Shown: piece after piece, positions 1 to 8,362 of the stretch
Position numbering within the stretch: the first letter of the stretch is position 1
Layout: every line of letters starts with the position of its first letter
Assembly (NCBI RefSeq): GCF_001570565.1
Contig: NZ_BBXE01000013.1
Location: 390,984-454,983 of the forward strand
Direction of reading: 5' to 3'
DNA length: 64,000 nucleotides
Source: Herbidospora yilanensis
Lineage (GTDB): Bacteria; Actinomycetota; Actinomycetes; Streptosporangiales; Streptosporangiaceae
The notes under the pieces: model-generated
The model's database searches: none
Told to the model about the DNA's origin: nothing
What the model saw: the letters and a program-made list of their open reading frames with translations, nothing else
Made by a program: the position numbers and the translations under genes

Positions 1-96
1 GAAGGTCACTTTCGGGGCGGGCGCCGGGCTGAGGGGGGTGGACAGGAGCCCTCCGGCGAGTGCGAAGGTCAGTGCTTTGATGACGAAATGGTGCAT
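1..96 (-). CDS. Secreted protein, N-terminal fragment
   Basis: Only the first 32 codons are in the window; the gene runs off the left edge. The ATG at 96 has a GGAGG about 6 bases upstream. The visible peptide starts MHHFVIKALTFALAGGLLST, with a basic residue then a hydrophobic core and small residues, ending in a proline-rich stretch (SPAPAP). This looks like a Sec signal peptide. It is divergent from the peptidase gene at 144, with a 47-bp shared promoter gap. Nothing of the mature protein is visible, so no function can be given. Confidence 0.6.
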   Translation of the reverse strand, partial: MHHFVIKALTFALAGGLLSTPLSPAPAPKVTF

Positions 97-143
97 ATCG
101 TCCTCCGGGGGCGGGAGTCGCTCCAAATCGGTACTGTCCTGCC

Positions 144-2039
144 ATGACACACCCGGTAGTGCACAAACTGCACGGCATCGAGCGGATCGACGACCACGCC
201 TGGATGAGAGACCCCGTGGCGGTACGAGACGTGCTCATCTCCGAGCGGCGGCGCTACGAGTCCCGGATCGCCCACACCGCCCCCTTTCGGCAGCATCTCG
301 CAGCCATAATGGCTGGACGGACGCCTGAGACTGAGTCTTCAGTCAGTTGGCGCCATGGGGCCTTTGTCTACTACACGCAGATTGACGCCGGAAGAGAGTT
401 CGGCGAATTCAGACGAAAGCGTGATGCTTCCGACCAGGTCCTCCTTGACCTCGACGCGTTCGGCGACTACGTCGAACTGGGTGTGCGCGAGGTGTCGCCG
501 GACGGCCGCTGGCTGGCCTACTCGATCGACGTGACCGGTGACGAGGTCTACGACCTGCGCTTCCGTGACCTGTCGACGATGACCGACCTGCCGGTGAGCA
601 TCGGCGGCACCTATTACACGGGCGGCTGGGCCGAGGGATGGTTCTACTACACGGTGGTCGACGAGGTGTACCGCCCGTGCGAGGTGCGCCGATACGACAT
701 CTCCACGGGCGCCGACGAGGTCGTGCTCCGCGAGGGCGACCGCCGGTTCGAGCTGACCGTGCGGGCGACCCGGTCGGGCACCCACCTGCTCATCACGGCG
801 GCCAGCCGTGACACGACCGAGGTGTGGTCGGTGGCCGACGGGGTGCCCGAGTCGGTCGGCGGGCGGCGTCCGGGCGTCGAATACCGCTGCGACGCGACCC
901 TCGACGGCCTGGTGACCTGGACCGACGAGGGACATTCCGAGTTCCGCGTGGTCGGCGTGCCGCCGCTGCCCGGGGAGCGCGTCCACTCGGTCGACTGCTT
1001 CGACGGCTACCGCGTGCTGACGCTGCGCCGGGGCGGCGATCCGCTGCTGCGGGTGCTCGGCGACGACGGGACGTCCTACGAGGTGCATCCCCCGGTGGCG
1101 TGCGGGCGGATCGTGCTGGTGCACAACGAGGAGTACCTGACGGATTCGGTGATCTTCGAGACGGGGTCGTACAGCGAACCGACGCAGTGGTGGCGGCTGA
1201 CCCTGGCGTCCGGCGTCCGGAAACTGCTGAAGGAGAACCCCCGCCACGACGGCTACGTGAGCGAACGCCTCTGGGCCCCCGCCCCGGACGGCGTGGAGAT
1301 CCCCGTCACGGTCGTCCGCCGCGCCGACGTGCCGCTCGACGGGACCGCGCCCTGCCTCCTCTACGGGTACGGCGCCTACGAGGCCGTCTTCGACCCGGTC
1401 TGGGACCCGGCGTTGTCGGCCTTCCTCGACCAGGGCGCGGTCTTCGCCCACGCCCACGTCAGGGGCGGCGGCGAGATGGGCCGCGCCTGGTGGCAGGCCG
1501 GCCGGTTGTCCCGCAAGCCGACGACGTTCACCGACCACATCGCCGCCGCCGAGTTCCTGCTCGACGGTCACGTCTCGAAGATCGCCACCCGCGGCCTGTC
1601 GGCCGGCGGCCTCCTCCAGGCCGCCGTCTACGGGATGCGCCCCGACCTCTGGGCGGCGGTCGTCGCCGAGGTCCCCTTCGTGGACGTCGTCACCACGATG
1701 CTCGACGACAGCATCCCGCTGACGGTCAACGAGTGGGACGAGTGGGGCGACCCCCGGCGGCTCGACGACTTCACCTGGATGCTCGCCTACTCCCCCTACG
1801 ACAACGTCCCGAGCGGCGACCTGCCGCCGCTGCTGGTGACGGGCGCCGTGAACGACCCGCGTGTGCTGGTCCACGAGCCGGCCAAGTGGGTGGCCAGGCT
1901 CCGCGCGAACGGCGCCGACCCGCTGTTCCGGGTCGAGGTCGAGGACGGCGGCCACTCCGGCCCGACCGGCCGCTACGCCCGCCTCCACTACGAGGCGGAG
2001 ATCTTCTCCTTCGTCCTGGAGGCGCTGAAGAAGACGTGA
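144..2039 (+). CDS. Prolyl oligopeptidase family S9 (oligopeptidase B-like)
   Basis: A 631-residue serine peptidase of family S9A. The first 370 or so residues are the beta-propeller region; the rest is the alpha/beta-hydrolase domain. The catalytic triad can be placed: Ser486 in GLSAGG, Asp571 in VNDPR and His604 in GGHSG. The family cleaves short peptides, oligopeptidase B after Arg/Lys, and is usually cytosolic; no signal peptide is seen here. It is a little shorter than typical oligopeptidase B (about 680-700). The start has no clear Shine-Dalgarno, but TACTGT at 132-137 sits 6 bases ahead, as in a leaderless transcript. The 3' end overlaps the convergent transporter gene by 52 bp. Substrate preference is not known. 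Confidence 0.88.
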   Translation: MTHPVVHKLHGIERIDDHAWMRDPVAVRDVLISERRRYESRIAHTAPFRQHLAAIMAGRTPETESSVSWRHGAFVYYTQIDAGREFGEFRRKRDASDQVLLDLDAFGDYVELGVREVSPDGRWLAYSIDVTGDEVYDLRFRDLSTMTDLPVSIGGTYYTGGWAEGWFYYTVVDEVYRPCEVRRYDISTGADEVVLREGDRRFELTVRATRSGTHLLITAASRDTTEVWSVADGVPESVGGRRPGVEYRCDATLDGLVTWTDEGHSEFRVVGVPPLPGERVHSVDCFDGYRVLTLRRGGDPLLRVLGDDGTSYEVHPPVACGRIVLVHNEEYLTDSVIFETGSYSEPTQWWRLTLASGVRKLLKENPRHDGYVSERLWAPAPDGVEIPVTVVRRADVPLDGTAPCLLYGYGAYEAVFDPVWDPALSAFLDQGAVFAHAHVRGGGEMGRAWWQAGRLSRKPTTFTDHIAAAEFLLDGHVSKIATRGLSAGGLLQAAVYGMRPDLWAAVVAEVPFVDVVTTMLDDSIPLTVNEWDEWGDPRRLDDFTWMLAYSPYDNVPSGDLPPLLVTGAVNDPRVLVHEPAKWVARLRANGADPLFRVEVEDGGHSGPTGRYARLHYEAEIFSFVLEALKKT

Positions 2040-3121
2040 ACGACCCCGCCCGCGAGCAGCCCCCAGAACGCGGCCCCCACCCCGAGAAAGCTCACCCCTG
2101 AAGCGGTCACCAGGAAGGTGATGATGGCCGCCTCCCCTTCGATGTTCCTGATGGACGAGGTCAGCGCCCCCAGAAGCGCCAGCCCGGCAACCCCCTGGAT
2201 GAGAATCGGCGGCGACTGCACCACGAACGAGGTCGCGACCGCCGCCGACAACCCGAGGCCGATCATGGCGACCCCGGAGGTGGTGGACGCGATCCACCTC
2301 CGGGCCGGATCGGGTTCGGCGTCGGGCCCGGCCGACAAGGCCGCCGAGATGGCGGCGAGGTTGACGGCGTGCCCGCCGAACGGCGACGCGACGGCCGACG
2401 CGATCCCGGTCACCCGCAGCGCCGCCGCCAGCGGGACCCGATAGCCGAACCCCGCCATGACCGCCATCCCCGGCACGTTCTGGGACGCCATGGTCACCAG
2501 GAACAGCGGCACCGCGATCGAGACCACGCCCTGGACCGTGAACCGCGGGGCCGTGAAGGCGAGCTCCGGCCACCCGGCGTCGACGGGCGCGGCGATGAGC
2601 ACGACCGCGACGACCAGCGCGGCCGGCACGGCCCACGTCCGGGCGAACCGCATCAGCACCAGCCAGACCAGCACGACCGGAACGGCCAGTCGCGGGACCT
2701 GGACGACGGCCTCGACGGGCGCCAGGCACAGATCGAGCAACACGCCGGCGAGCATGGCGGCGGCGATGGGCTGCGGAATGGCGGCGATCCAGCGCCCGAG
2801 CGGCGTGAACAGTCCGGCGACGACGATCAACGCCGAGGAGACGAGGAACGCCCCGACGGCGGTGGCGAACCCGCCGCCGACGGTTCCGGTGGACGCGAGC
2901 AGTGCCGCCCCCGGCGTGGACCAGGCGACGACGATCGGCATCCGGTACCTCAGCGAGAGCCACATCGCGCTGATCCCCGAGACGAGGCAGACGGCCAGCA
3001 GCCCGGAGGCCGCCTGGGCCGGGCTCGCCCCCACGGCCTGGAAGCCGCCGAGCACGATCGCGAACGAACTCGCGAACCCGACGACGGCGGTGACGATGCC
3101 CGCGACGATGGGCTGGACCAT
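1988..3121 (-). CDS. benE: BenE family benzoate/H+ symporter-like transporter
   Basis: A 377-residue, highly hydrophobic protein with about 10-12 predicted membrane segments, matching the BenE family. Near the N terminus is the pattern GGFQAVGASPAQAASGL, and inside are VVAWSTPGAALLAS and GGHAVNLAAISAAL, all typical of BenE/YdcO proteins. The family moves benzoate or similar aromatic acids with protons across the cytoplasmic membrane; the substrate here is not proven. The ATG at 3121 follows a strong GGAGGA ribosome site. The gene is divergent from the XRE-cupin regulator at 3182, with a perfect inverted repeat in the 60-bp gap. The same gene pair occurs in E. coli as ydcO-ydcN (sutR). No aromatic ring-cleavage genes lie nearby. 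Confidence 0.85.
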   Translation of the reverse strand: MVQPIVAGIVTAVVGFASSFAIVLGGFQAVGASPAQAASGLLAVCLVSGISAMWLSLRYRMPIVVAWSTPGAALLASTGTVGGGFATAVGAFLVSSALIVVAGLFTPLGRWIAAIPQPIAAAMLAGVLLDLCLAPVEAVVQVPRLAVPVVLVWLVLMRFARTWAVPAALVVAVVLIAAPVDAGWPELAFTAPRFTVQGVVSIAVPLFLVTMASQNVPGMAVMAGFGYRVPLAAALRVTGIASAVASPFGGHAVNLAAISAALSAGPDAEPDPARRWIASTTSGVAMIGLGLSAAVATSFVVQSPPILIQGVAGLALLGALTSSIRNIEGEAAIITFLVTASGVSFLGVGAAFWGLLAGGVVHVFFSASRTKEKISAS

Positions 3122-3136
3122 GGGCGTTCCTCCGAT

Positions 3137-3154
3137 CGTTCCATAAACGGAACG
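3137..3154. promoter_or_regulatory. Candidate operator between benE and XRE regulator
   Basis: A perfect inverted repeat, CGTTCC-ATAAAC-GGAACG, lies in the 60-bp gap between the divergent transporter and XRE-cupin genes. Its position suits binding by the neighbouring regulator, controlling both genes. The binding assignment is inference. Confidence 0.5.
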
Positions 3155-3181
3155 CTTGCCGCGTGAGGGAGGATAGCCGAC

Positions 3182-3688
3182 GTGGACGCCCAAGAGATAG
3201 GCCGCCGCCTCCGCGAACTCCGCGAGGCGAAGGGCATGTCGTTGTCCGCCCTGGCCAGACGGGCCGAAGTGGGGAAGGCCACGATGTCCGGACTGGAGAC
3301 CGGCACCCGGAACCCGACCATGGAGACGTTGTGGAAGGTGACGGCGGCCCTGGAGGTCCCGCTGACGGCCCTGCTGTCGTCGCCGGCCGTGCTGCCCGAC
3401 GTGGCCGTCGAGGGTCGGCTGCTCGAATCGTTCACCGAAGCGACGGTGACCTACGAGCTCTACCGGCTGGTCATCAAGGCGGGCGCCGCCCAGATATCGC
3501 CCGCGCACGGTCCCGGCGTGACCGAGCACCTGACGATCTTCAGCGGCGTGGCCGAGGTCGGGCCGGAGTCGTCACCGCTGACGGGCGGGCCGGGTGACCA
3601 CCTGGTGTGGACGTCGGACACCCCTCACCTCTACGCGGCGAGGGGCCCGGAGGACGTGCAGGCGAGCCTGCTGATCCGCTATCCCTGA
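3182..3688 (+). CDS. XRE family regulator with C-terminal cupin domain
   Basis: A 168-residue two-domain transcription factor. Residues about 6-60 are a helix-turn-helix of the Cro/CI type (RRLRELREAKGMSLSALARR, then GKATMSGLETGTRNPTMETL). Residues about 95-165 form a single cupin-like beta barrel that probably senses a small molecule. The GTG start at 3182 has a GAGGGAGGA Shine-Dalgarno about 8 bases upstream. It is divergent from the BenE-type transporter, as SutR/YdcN is next to YdcO in E. coli, so it probably controls that transporter and itself. The effector is unknown. The 3' end overlaps the convergent synthetase by 10 bp. Confidence 0.85.
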   Translation: MDAQEIGRRLRELREAKGMSLSALARRAEVGKATMSGLETGTRNPTMETLWKVTAALEVPLTALLSSPAVLPDVAVEGRLLESFTEATVTYELYRLVIKAGAAQISPAHGPGVTEHLTIFSGVAEVGPESSPLTGGPGDHLVWTSDTPHLYAARGPEDVQASLLIRYP

Positions 3689-5304
3689 AGGGTCTCGCGC
3701 AGCTCCCGCTTGAGGATCTTGCCGAGGGAGTTGCGGGGCAGCGCCTCGACGACCTCCAGCCGCTCGGGCAGCTTGTAGGAGGCGATCCCCTGGTCGCGCA
3801 GGAACTCCACCAGCGATTCCAGCGTCACCGGCGTGTCCGGCTTCGCCACGACCATCGCGCAGGCCTTCTCCCCGAGCACCGCGTCCGCGTATCCCACGAT
3901 CGCCACCTCGGCCACGGCGGGATGCCCGGCGAGCAGGGCCTCGACCTCGGCCGGCGCGATGTTCGTCCCGCCCCGGATGATCAGGTCCTTGGCCCGGTCG
4001 ACATAGCGCAGATAGCGCCCCTGGGCCAGCTCGAACACGTCACCGGTCACGAGGTAGCCGTCGTCGTCGAAGGGGTCGGCCTCGGCCGTGCCCGCCAGAT
4101 AGCCGGCGAACACGGTCGGGCCGGACAACCGCAGTTCCCCGGGCACGCCTTCCTCGGTGACCTCGGTCCCGTCGTGCGAAAAGAGCTTCACCGACGTCCC
4201 GCCGAGCGTTCCGGGCCACGAGGTGCCGGGCGCGTCGGGTCGCGGGAAGTAACGCGCCCGATCGTCGGGGTCGGGCATCGTCTCGGGGTCGGAGAGCAGC
4301 GCGATGCCCTCGTTCGAGCCGAAGAAGTTGATGATCGCGATGCCGTGCTTCTCCTGCCAGCCGCGCACCATCGGCGGCGGCAGCGGCGCGGACCCCGACC
4401 CGATCCGGGTGAGGGACGAGATGTCGAACCGCCCCAGCACCTCGGGCTTGTGCAGCAGCATCGTCAGCAGGGCGGGCGGCGCGAGCGTGTAGGTCACCCG
4501 CTCGGAGGCGACCTGCGTCAGGTAGACCGGCAGGTCGAAGGGGTGGTGCTGGATGAGGGCGAAGCCGGTCCGCAACCACGGCATGAACACGCCGCCGATC
4601 CCGGCCATGTTGACCATCGGGAACGGGTTGAGCACCACGTCGGAGGGGCCGAGGCCGACGGCGTCGGCGCAGGTCCAGCCGACCGCGCCCCAGTCGTAGT
4701 GGCACCGCGGCACCCCCTTGGGCGTCGCCTCGGTGCCCGACGTCCAGCAGATGGTCACGCAGTCGTTGGGGTCGACGGTCAGCGCGGCGAGGTGGGCGGC
4801 GAGCTTTCCGGCGTCGCCGGTGGCGGTCTCCAGGTCGCCGCCCCATTCGAGGACCGTCTCGACCCCGATCTCGTGGACGACCTCCGCCCGGTCGGCCGAG
4901 GTGACGAAGACGGAGGCGGCGGCGAGAGGGGTCAACTGGGCCAGTTCGTAGCGCCGGAACTGCACCGGGAACGGTGTCACGATCGCCCCGACGCGCACCA
5001 CGGCGAGCACGGTGACGGCCAGTTCGACCGAGTTCGGCAACTGGACCGCCACGACGTCCGAGGCGGCCACGCCCCGGTCCACGAGGACGGCGGCCACCCG
5101 GTCGACCTCGGCGTCGAGTTCCGCCCAGGTCAGCCGCTTGACCTCGGAACCGGCCATGAGGGCGGGCTTGTTCGGGGGGTCGGCCACCGCGAGGGCGGCG
5201 GGCCGCTCGGCGACGCGAGCCCGCAACATCCCGTCAATGGTGTCGTCAGTCCACCACCCGGCGGAGGTGTAGCGCTCGACGACGTCTTTCGCGTGCAGCC
5301 TCAT
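3679..5304 (-). CDS. Class I adenylate-forming enzyme (acyl-CoA/aryl-CoA synthetase)
   Basis: A 541-residue AMP-binding enzyme that activates a carboxylic acid with ATP, normally followed by transfer to CoA. The ATP-binding P-loop reads TSGTEATPKG (around residues 185-195). The A5-type motif is INFFGSNEG, the hinge region is YLVTGDVF followed by RYVDRAKDLIIRGGTNIAPAEVE, and the C-terminal catalytic lysine is in PRNSLGKILKRELRE. It resembles cyclohexanecarboxylate/dihydroxybenzoate-type ligases as much as fatty acyl ligases, so the substrate is open. The nearby BenE-type transporter suggests an aromatic or alicyclic acid, but the two genes are not in one operon. The start is the ATG at 5304. 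Confidence 0.82.
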   Translation of the reverse strand: MRLHAKDVVERYTSAGWWTDDTIDGMLRARVAERPAALAVADPPNKPALMAGSEVKRLTWAELDAEVDRVAAVLVDRGVAASDVVAVQLPNSVELAVTVLAVVRVGAIVTPFPVQFRRYELAQLTPLAAASVFVTSADRAEVVHEIGVETVLEWGGDLETATGDAGKLAAHLAALTVDPNDCVTICWTSGTEATPKGVPRCHYDWGAVGWTCADAVGLGPSDVVLNPFPMVNMAGIGGVFMPWLRTGFALIQHHPFDLPVYLTQVASERVTYTLAPPALLTMLLHKPEVLGRFDISSLTRIGSGSAPLPPPMVRGWQEKHGIAIINFFGSNEGIALLSDPETMPDPDDRARYFPRPDAPGTSWPGTLGGTSVKLFSHDGTEVTEEGVPGELRLSGPTVFAGYLAGTAEADPFDDDGYLVTGDVFELAQGRYLRYVDRAKDLIIRGGTNIAPAEVEALLAGHPAVAEVAIVGYADAVLGEKACAMVVAKPDTPVTLESLVEFLRDQGIASYKLPERLEVVEALPRNSLGKILKRELRETLQG

Positions 5305-5422
5305 ACCGGACTCCCGGACTCTTTGATTGTGCCCGGAACATTAGGCAACCCCGTCTCCACGGTCAACGAGTTTCGGCTGATTCGTGTGGGTTAGGCGGAG
5401 GAGATCAGAAAGGAGGCCACGG

Positions 5423-5875
5423 ATGGACCGCCGCACCACCGTCGAGCCGGATCAGGACCTGGACGTGATCACCGTGCTGACCCGTCAGCACGCCCTGATC
5501 AGGGATCTGTTCGATGCCGTGGAGCGCAGTCAGCCCGCCGACCGCAGGGAGACCTTCGGACGGCTGGTGCGGCTGCTGGCCGTACACGAGGAGGCCGAGG
5601 AGGTCGTCGTGCACCCGGTCGCGCTGGCCCGCCTGAACGGCGGGGCAGAGATCGTGGCCAACCGGAGGAAGGAGGCGGGGCACGTCAGAGAGCTCATGAA
5701 GACCATCGATCCGGGTTCCCCGGATTTCACCCGCGACCTGGAGGTTCTCCGGGCCACGGTGTTCGCCCACGTCACCGCGGAGGAGAGGTACGAGTACGCC
5801 GCGCTGGACTCGGTGACCAGCGCGGCCGAACGGCACGCCATGGCCGAGGGGGTCAGGGAGACCTTCAGGCACTGA
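5423..5875 (+). CDS. Hemerythrin HHE domain protein
   Basis: A 150-residue protein with the four-helix hemerythrin-like pattern. Candidate iron ligands are His in RQHALI, HEEAEEVVVH in the second helix, HVRELM in the third and HVTAEERYEY in the fourth. Actinobacterial hemerythrin-like proteins bind a di-iron site and are tied to oxygen, nitric oxide or peroxide responses; the exact role here is unknown. The ATG at 5423 was chosen over an upstream in-frame start at 5384 because AAAGGAGG lies just ahead of it. The 3' end overlaps the convergent HxlR gene by 11 bp. Confidence 0.82.
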   Translation: MDRRTTVEPDQDLDVITVLTRQHALIRDLFDAVERSQPADRRETFGRLVRLLAVHEEAEEVVVHPVALARLNGGAEIVANRRKEAGHVRELMKTIDPGSPDFTRDLEVLRATVFAHVTAEERYEYAALDSVTSAAERHAMAEGVRETFRH

Positions 5876-6791
5876 TGTCGAAGTGCACCTCGCGGCGGGC
5901 GAGCACGCCGCCGCAGGCGGTGCAGAGCAGCACGGGAGCGAGCCCGGCGCCGCAGGACTTGTGAGTGATGTCGAGTGTGGAGCCCGGTGGCGTCGGGAGC
6001 TCGCGCTGGGCCCAGGCGACGAGGAAGGCGAATACCTCGAAGAAGGCCAGGCCCCGCTCGGTGAGGCGGTAGCCCGACTCGCAGGGGCGGAAGACGCCGA
6101 GGTCGACGAAGCGGCGCAGCCGGTCGGTGAGCACCGAGGGCGCGATGCCCATCTCGGACTGGAAGTCGCCGAACCGCTTCACCCCGAGGAACGCGGCGGC
6201 CAGCACGTGGGTCGACCAGCGGTCGCCCAGGATCTCCATGGCGTCGGGGCAGTAGCCGAGGTAGTCGGGGCGGGGGCTCGCGGTGCGGCGGTGCCGGCGG
6301 GGGGCGTGCGCGCTGGCGAAGGTGGCGTTCGGGCCGCGGACCGTGTGGGTGCCCCGGGCGGTCATCACGTTGAGGCAGTGGCCGCAGCCCAGCACGGGGC
6401 GCGACTCGTGGCCGCAGACGTCGTGGATGAGCGGGGGCAGCTCCCGGTCGGTCCAGTCGCGTTCCCACGAGTAGATCGCCACCAGCAGCGACCACAGGTC
6501 GAGGCCGCGCTGGGTGAGGCGGTATTCGTAGCGGATGCGGCCGTTGCGGTAGGCGGCGGTCTCGAAGATCCCGCAGGCCACCAGTTCCTTGAGACGGGAG
6601 GCCAGCACGGACTCGCTGATGCCCAGTTCGTCGCGCCAGCCGGCGAAGGTGCGGACGTGGAGGAGGAAGGCCCGCTGGAGGATCATCAGGACCCACCGGT
6701 CGCCGAGGATCGTGAGTGCCTGCCCGATCGGGGTGAGCCGCTCTTCGACCGGAGCCGAAGGTGGTGCGACCGTCAGGGTGGCCTCAGGCAT
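5865..6791 (-). CDS. Double HxlR-type transcription regulator
   Basis: A 308-residue regulator with two complete HxlR winged-helix domains in one chain. The first (about 25-115) contains ALTILGDRWVLMILQRAFL and the second (about 185-270) contains AMEILGDRWSTHVLAAAFLG. Each is followed by a cysteine-rich tail: CGHESRPVLGCGHC after the first and CGAGLAPVLLCTAC after the second. These look like paired metal-binding sites from an internal duplication. HxlR proteins normally work as dimers of about 110-150 residues, so this chain may act as a single-chain dimer. It is divergent from the carotenoid oxygenase gene at 6906, the obvious target. The ATG at 6791 has AGGA upstream. Confidence 0.8.
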   Translation of the reverse strand: MPEATLTVAPPSAPVEERLTPIGQALTILGDRWVLMILQRAFLLHVRTFAGWRDELGISESVLASRLKELVACGIFETAAYRNGRIRYEYRLTQRGLDLWSLLVAIYSWERDWTDRELPPLIHDVCGHESRPVLGCGHCLNVMTARGTHTVRGPNATFASAHAPRRHRRTASPRPDYLGYCPDAMEILGDRWSTHVLAAAFLGVKRFGDFQSEMGIAPSVLTDRLRRFVDLGVFRPCESGYRLTERGLAFFEVFAFLVAWAQRELPTPPGSTLDITHKSCGAGLAPVLLCTACGGVLARREVHFDISA

Positions 6792-6869
6792 GAGATTCCT
6801 GACAGGTGGTGCTGTGCATGTTTCCCCGCGCTTACTGGATGAACCCGAATAACCCACTCTAAGGGCACA

Positions 6870-6899
6870 TTGACGAGCTGACTTCTCTATCCGTAGCGT
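6870..6899 (+). promoter_or_regulatory. Leaderless promoter of carotenoid oxygenase
   Basis: TTGACG at 6870-6875 and TAGCGT at 6894-6899, spaced 18 bp, fit a housekeeping sigma promoter. The ATG of the next gene begins 6 bases after the -10 box, so transcription probably starts on its A. Confidence 0.55.
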
Positions 6900-6905
6900 C
6901 ACTGT

Positions 6906-8333
6906 ATGAAAGTTCTGGACGAATCAGGCGAAGACAACCCATACCTCCTGGGGGTGTACGCGCCTGTCCAGGAGGAGCTCACCGCTGACCAGCTGGAAGT
7001 CGTCGGCGAGATCCCGAGAGACCTCAACGGCGTCTATCTGCGCAACGGCCCCAACGCGCGTTTCCCCATGCGGGGCCGCTACCACTGGTTCGACGGCGAC
7101 GGCATGGTGCACGCCGTCCACTTCGAGAACGGCGTCGCCCGCTACCGCAACCGCTGGGTGCGCACGAGGGCCTTCGAGGCCGAGAGCGCGGCCGGGCGGG
7201 CGTTGTGGACGGGGGTCATGGAGAACCCCACGGCCAACCCGTTCGGCAACACGCGCGGGCTCAACCTGAAGGACTCCGCCAACACCGACATCGTGTTCCA
7301 CCAGGGGCGGCTGCTCACGACGTGGTACCTGTGCGGGTCGCCGTACACGATGGACCCCCTGTCGCTGGAGACGCTCGGCGCGCAGACCTTCCTCGACACG
7401 CTGACCGGCGACGTGATGGCCCACCCGAAGGTCGACGAACGCACCGGGGAGCTGTTCTGGTTCGACTACGGGCCGAAACCCCCGTTCCTCCGGTACGGAG
7501 TGGTCGGCCCCCAGGGCACGGTCGAGCACCTGGTCGACCTCGACCTGCCGGGCGCCCGGCTCCCCCACGACATGGCGATCACCGAGAACCACACGATCCT
7601 CATGGACCTGCCGCTGTTCCAGGACCTCGACGCCGCCCGCCGGGGACGCTACAAGCTGACCTTCGACCGGTCGCTGCCCTCGCGGTTCGGGGTGATCCCC
7701 CGGCGCGGCCGGGCCGACCAGATCAGGTGGTTCGAGGCCAAACCCTGCTACATCTACCACGTCGTCAACGCCTGGGAGGAGGGCGGCGAGATCGTCATGG
7801 ACGTCTGCCGCGTCGCCCGCCCGGCCCCCAGCGGCGGCGGCAGCGTGCTCGCCCGGATGATCAGCTACCTCAAGCTCGACGCCCGCATGTACCGCTACCG
7901 CTTCGACCTGACGACCGGCACGACCTCAGAGGAGTACGTCGACGGCGACCACAACACCGAGTTCCCCTCGATCGACCTGCGGCTGACCGGCCGAAAGTCC
8001 CGCTACGCCTACAACGTCTCCGTCAAGCAGGCCCCCACCAACCTCTTCGACGGCCTGGTCAAGTACGACAACCTGACGGGCGCGAAGCAGACCTACCACT
8101 ACGGCGAGCACCGCTACGGCAGCGAGGCCCCCTTCGCCCCCCGCGACAACTCCAGCGGCGAGGACGACGGCTACCTCGTCACCTTCGTCACCGACGACCG
8201 CGACGACCGCTCCGAGGTCCAGATCCTCGACGCCTCCGACATCACGAAGGGCCCGGTCGCCCGGGTGCTGCTGCCGCAGCGGGTGCCCCTCGGCTTCCAC
8301 GCCACGTGGGTACGGTCCGACCAGCTCCCCTGA
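6906..8333 (+). CDS. Carotenoid oxygenase (RPE65/CCD family)
   Basis: A 475-residue non-heme iron oxygenase that cleaves double bonds of carotenoids, apocarotenoids or stilbenes. The N-terminal block NGVYLRNGPNARF and HWFDGDGMVHAV is typical. The four iron-binding histidines can be placed in MAHPKVD, LPHDMAIT, IYHVVNAWEE and GFHATWV at the C terminus. No signal peptide is seen. It sits behind a leaderless promoter, divergent from the double HxlR regulator, and 29 bp upstream of a flavin-dependent oxidoreductase, with which it probably forms an operon. No carotenoid synthesis genes are in the window, so the substrate could be an imported apocarotenoid or lignin-derived stilbene. Confidence 0.88.
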   Translation: MKVLDESGEDNPYLLGVYAPVQEELTADQLEVVGEIPRDLNGVYLRNGPNARFPMRGRYHWFDGDGMVHAVHFENGVARYRNRWVRTRAFEAESAAGRALWTGVMENPTANPFGNTRGLNLKDSANTDIVFHQGRLLTTWYLCGSPYTMDPLSLETLGAQTFLDTLTGDVMAHPKVDERTGELFWFDYGPKPPFLRYGVVGPQGTVEHLVDLDLPGARLPHDMAITENHTILMDLPLFQDLDAARRGRYKLTFDRSLPSRFGVIPRRGRADQIRWFEAKPCYIYHVVNAWEEGGEIVMDVCRVARPAPSGGGSVLARMISYLKLDARMYRYRFDLTTGTTSEEYVDGDHNTEFPSIDLRLTGRKSRYAYNVSVKQAPTNLFDGLVKYDNLTGAKQTYHYGEHRYGSEAPFAPRDNSSGEDDGYLVTFVTDDRDDRSEVQILDASDITKGPVARVLLPQRVPLGFHATWVRSDQLP

Positions 8334-8362
8334 TCATCCATACGAACGAAGAACGGCTCCAG

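Noticed and set aside
339-2963. An 874-codon open frame on the minus strand opposite the S9 peptidase and across benE
   Set aside because: Its translation is Arg/Pro/Gly-rich, without any family signature. It lies opposite a peptidase with a full catalytic triad. High GC content keeps the opposite frames open.
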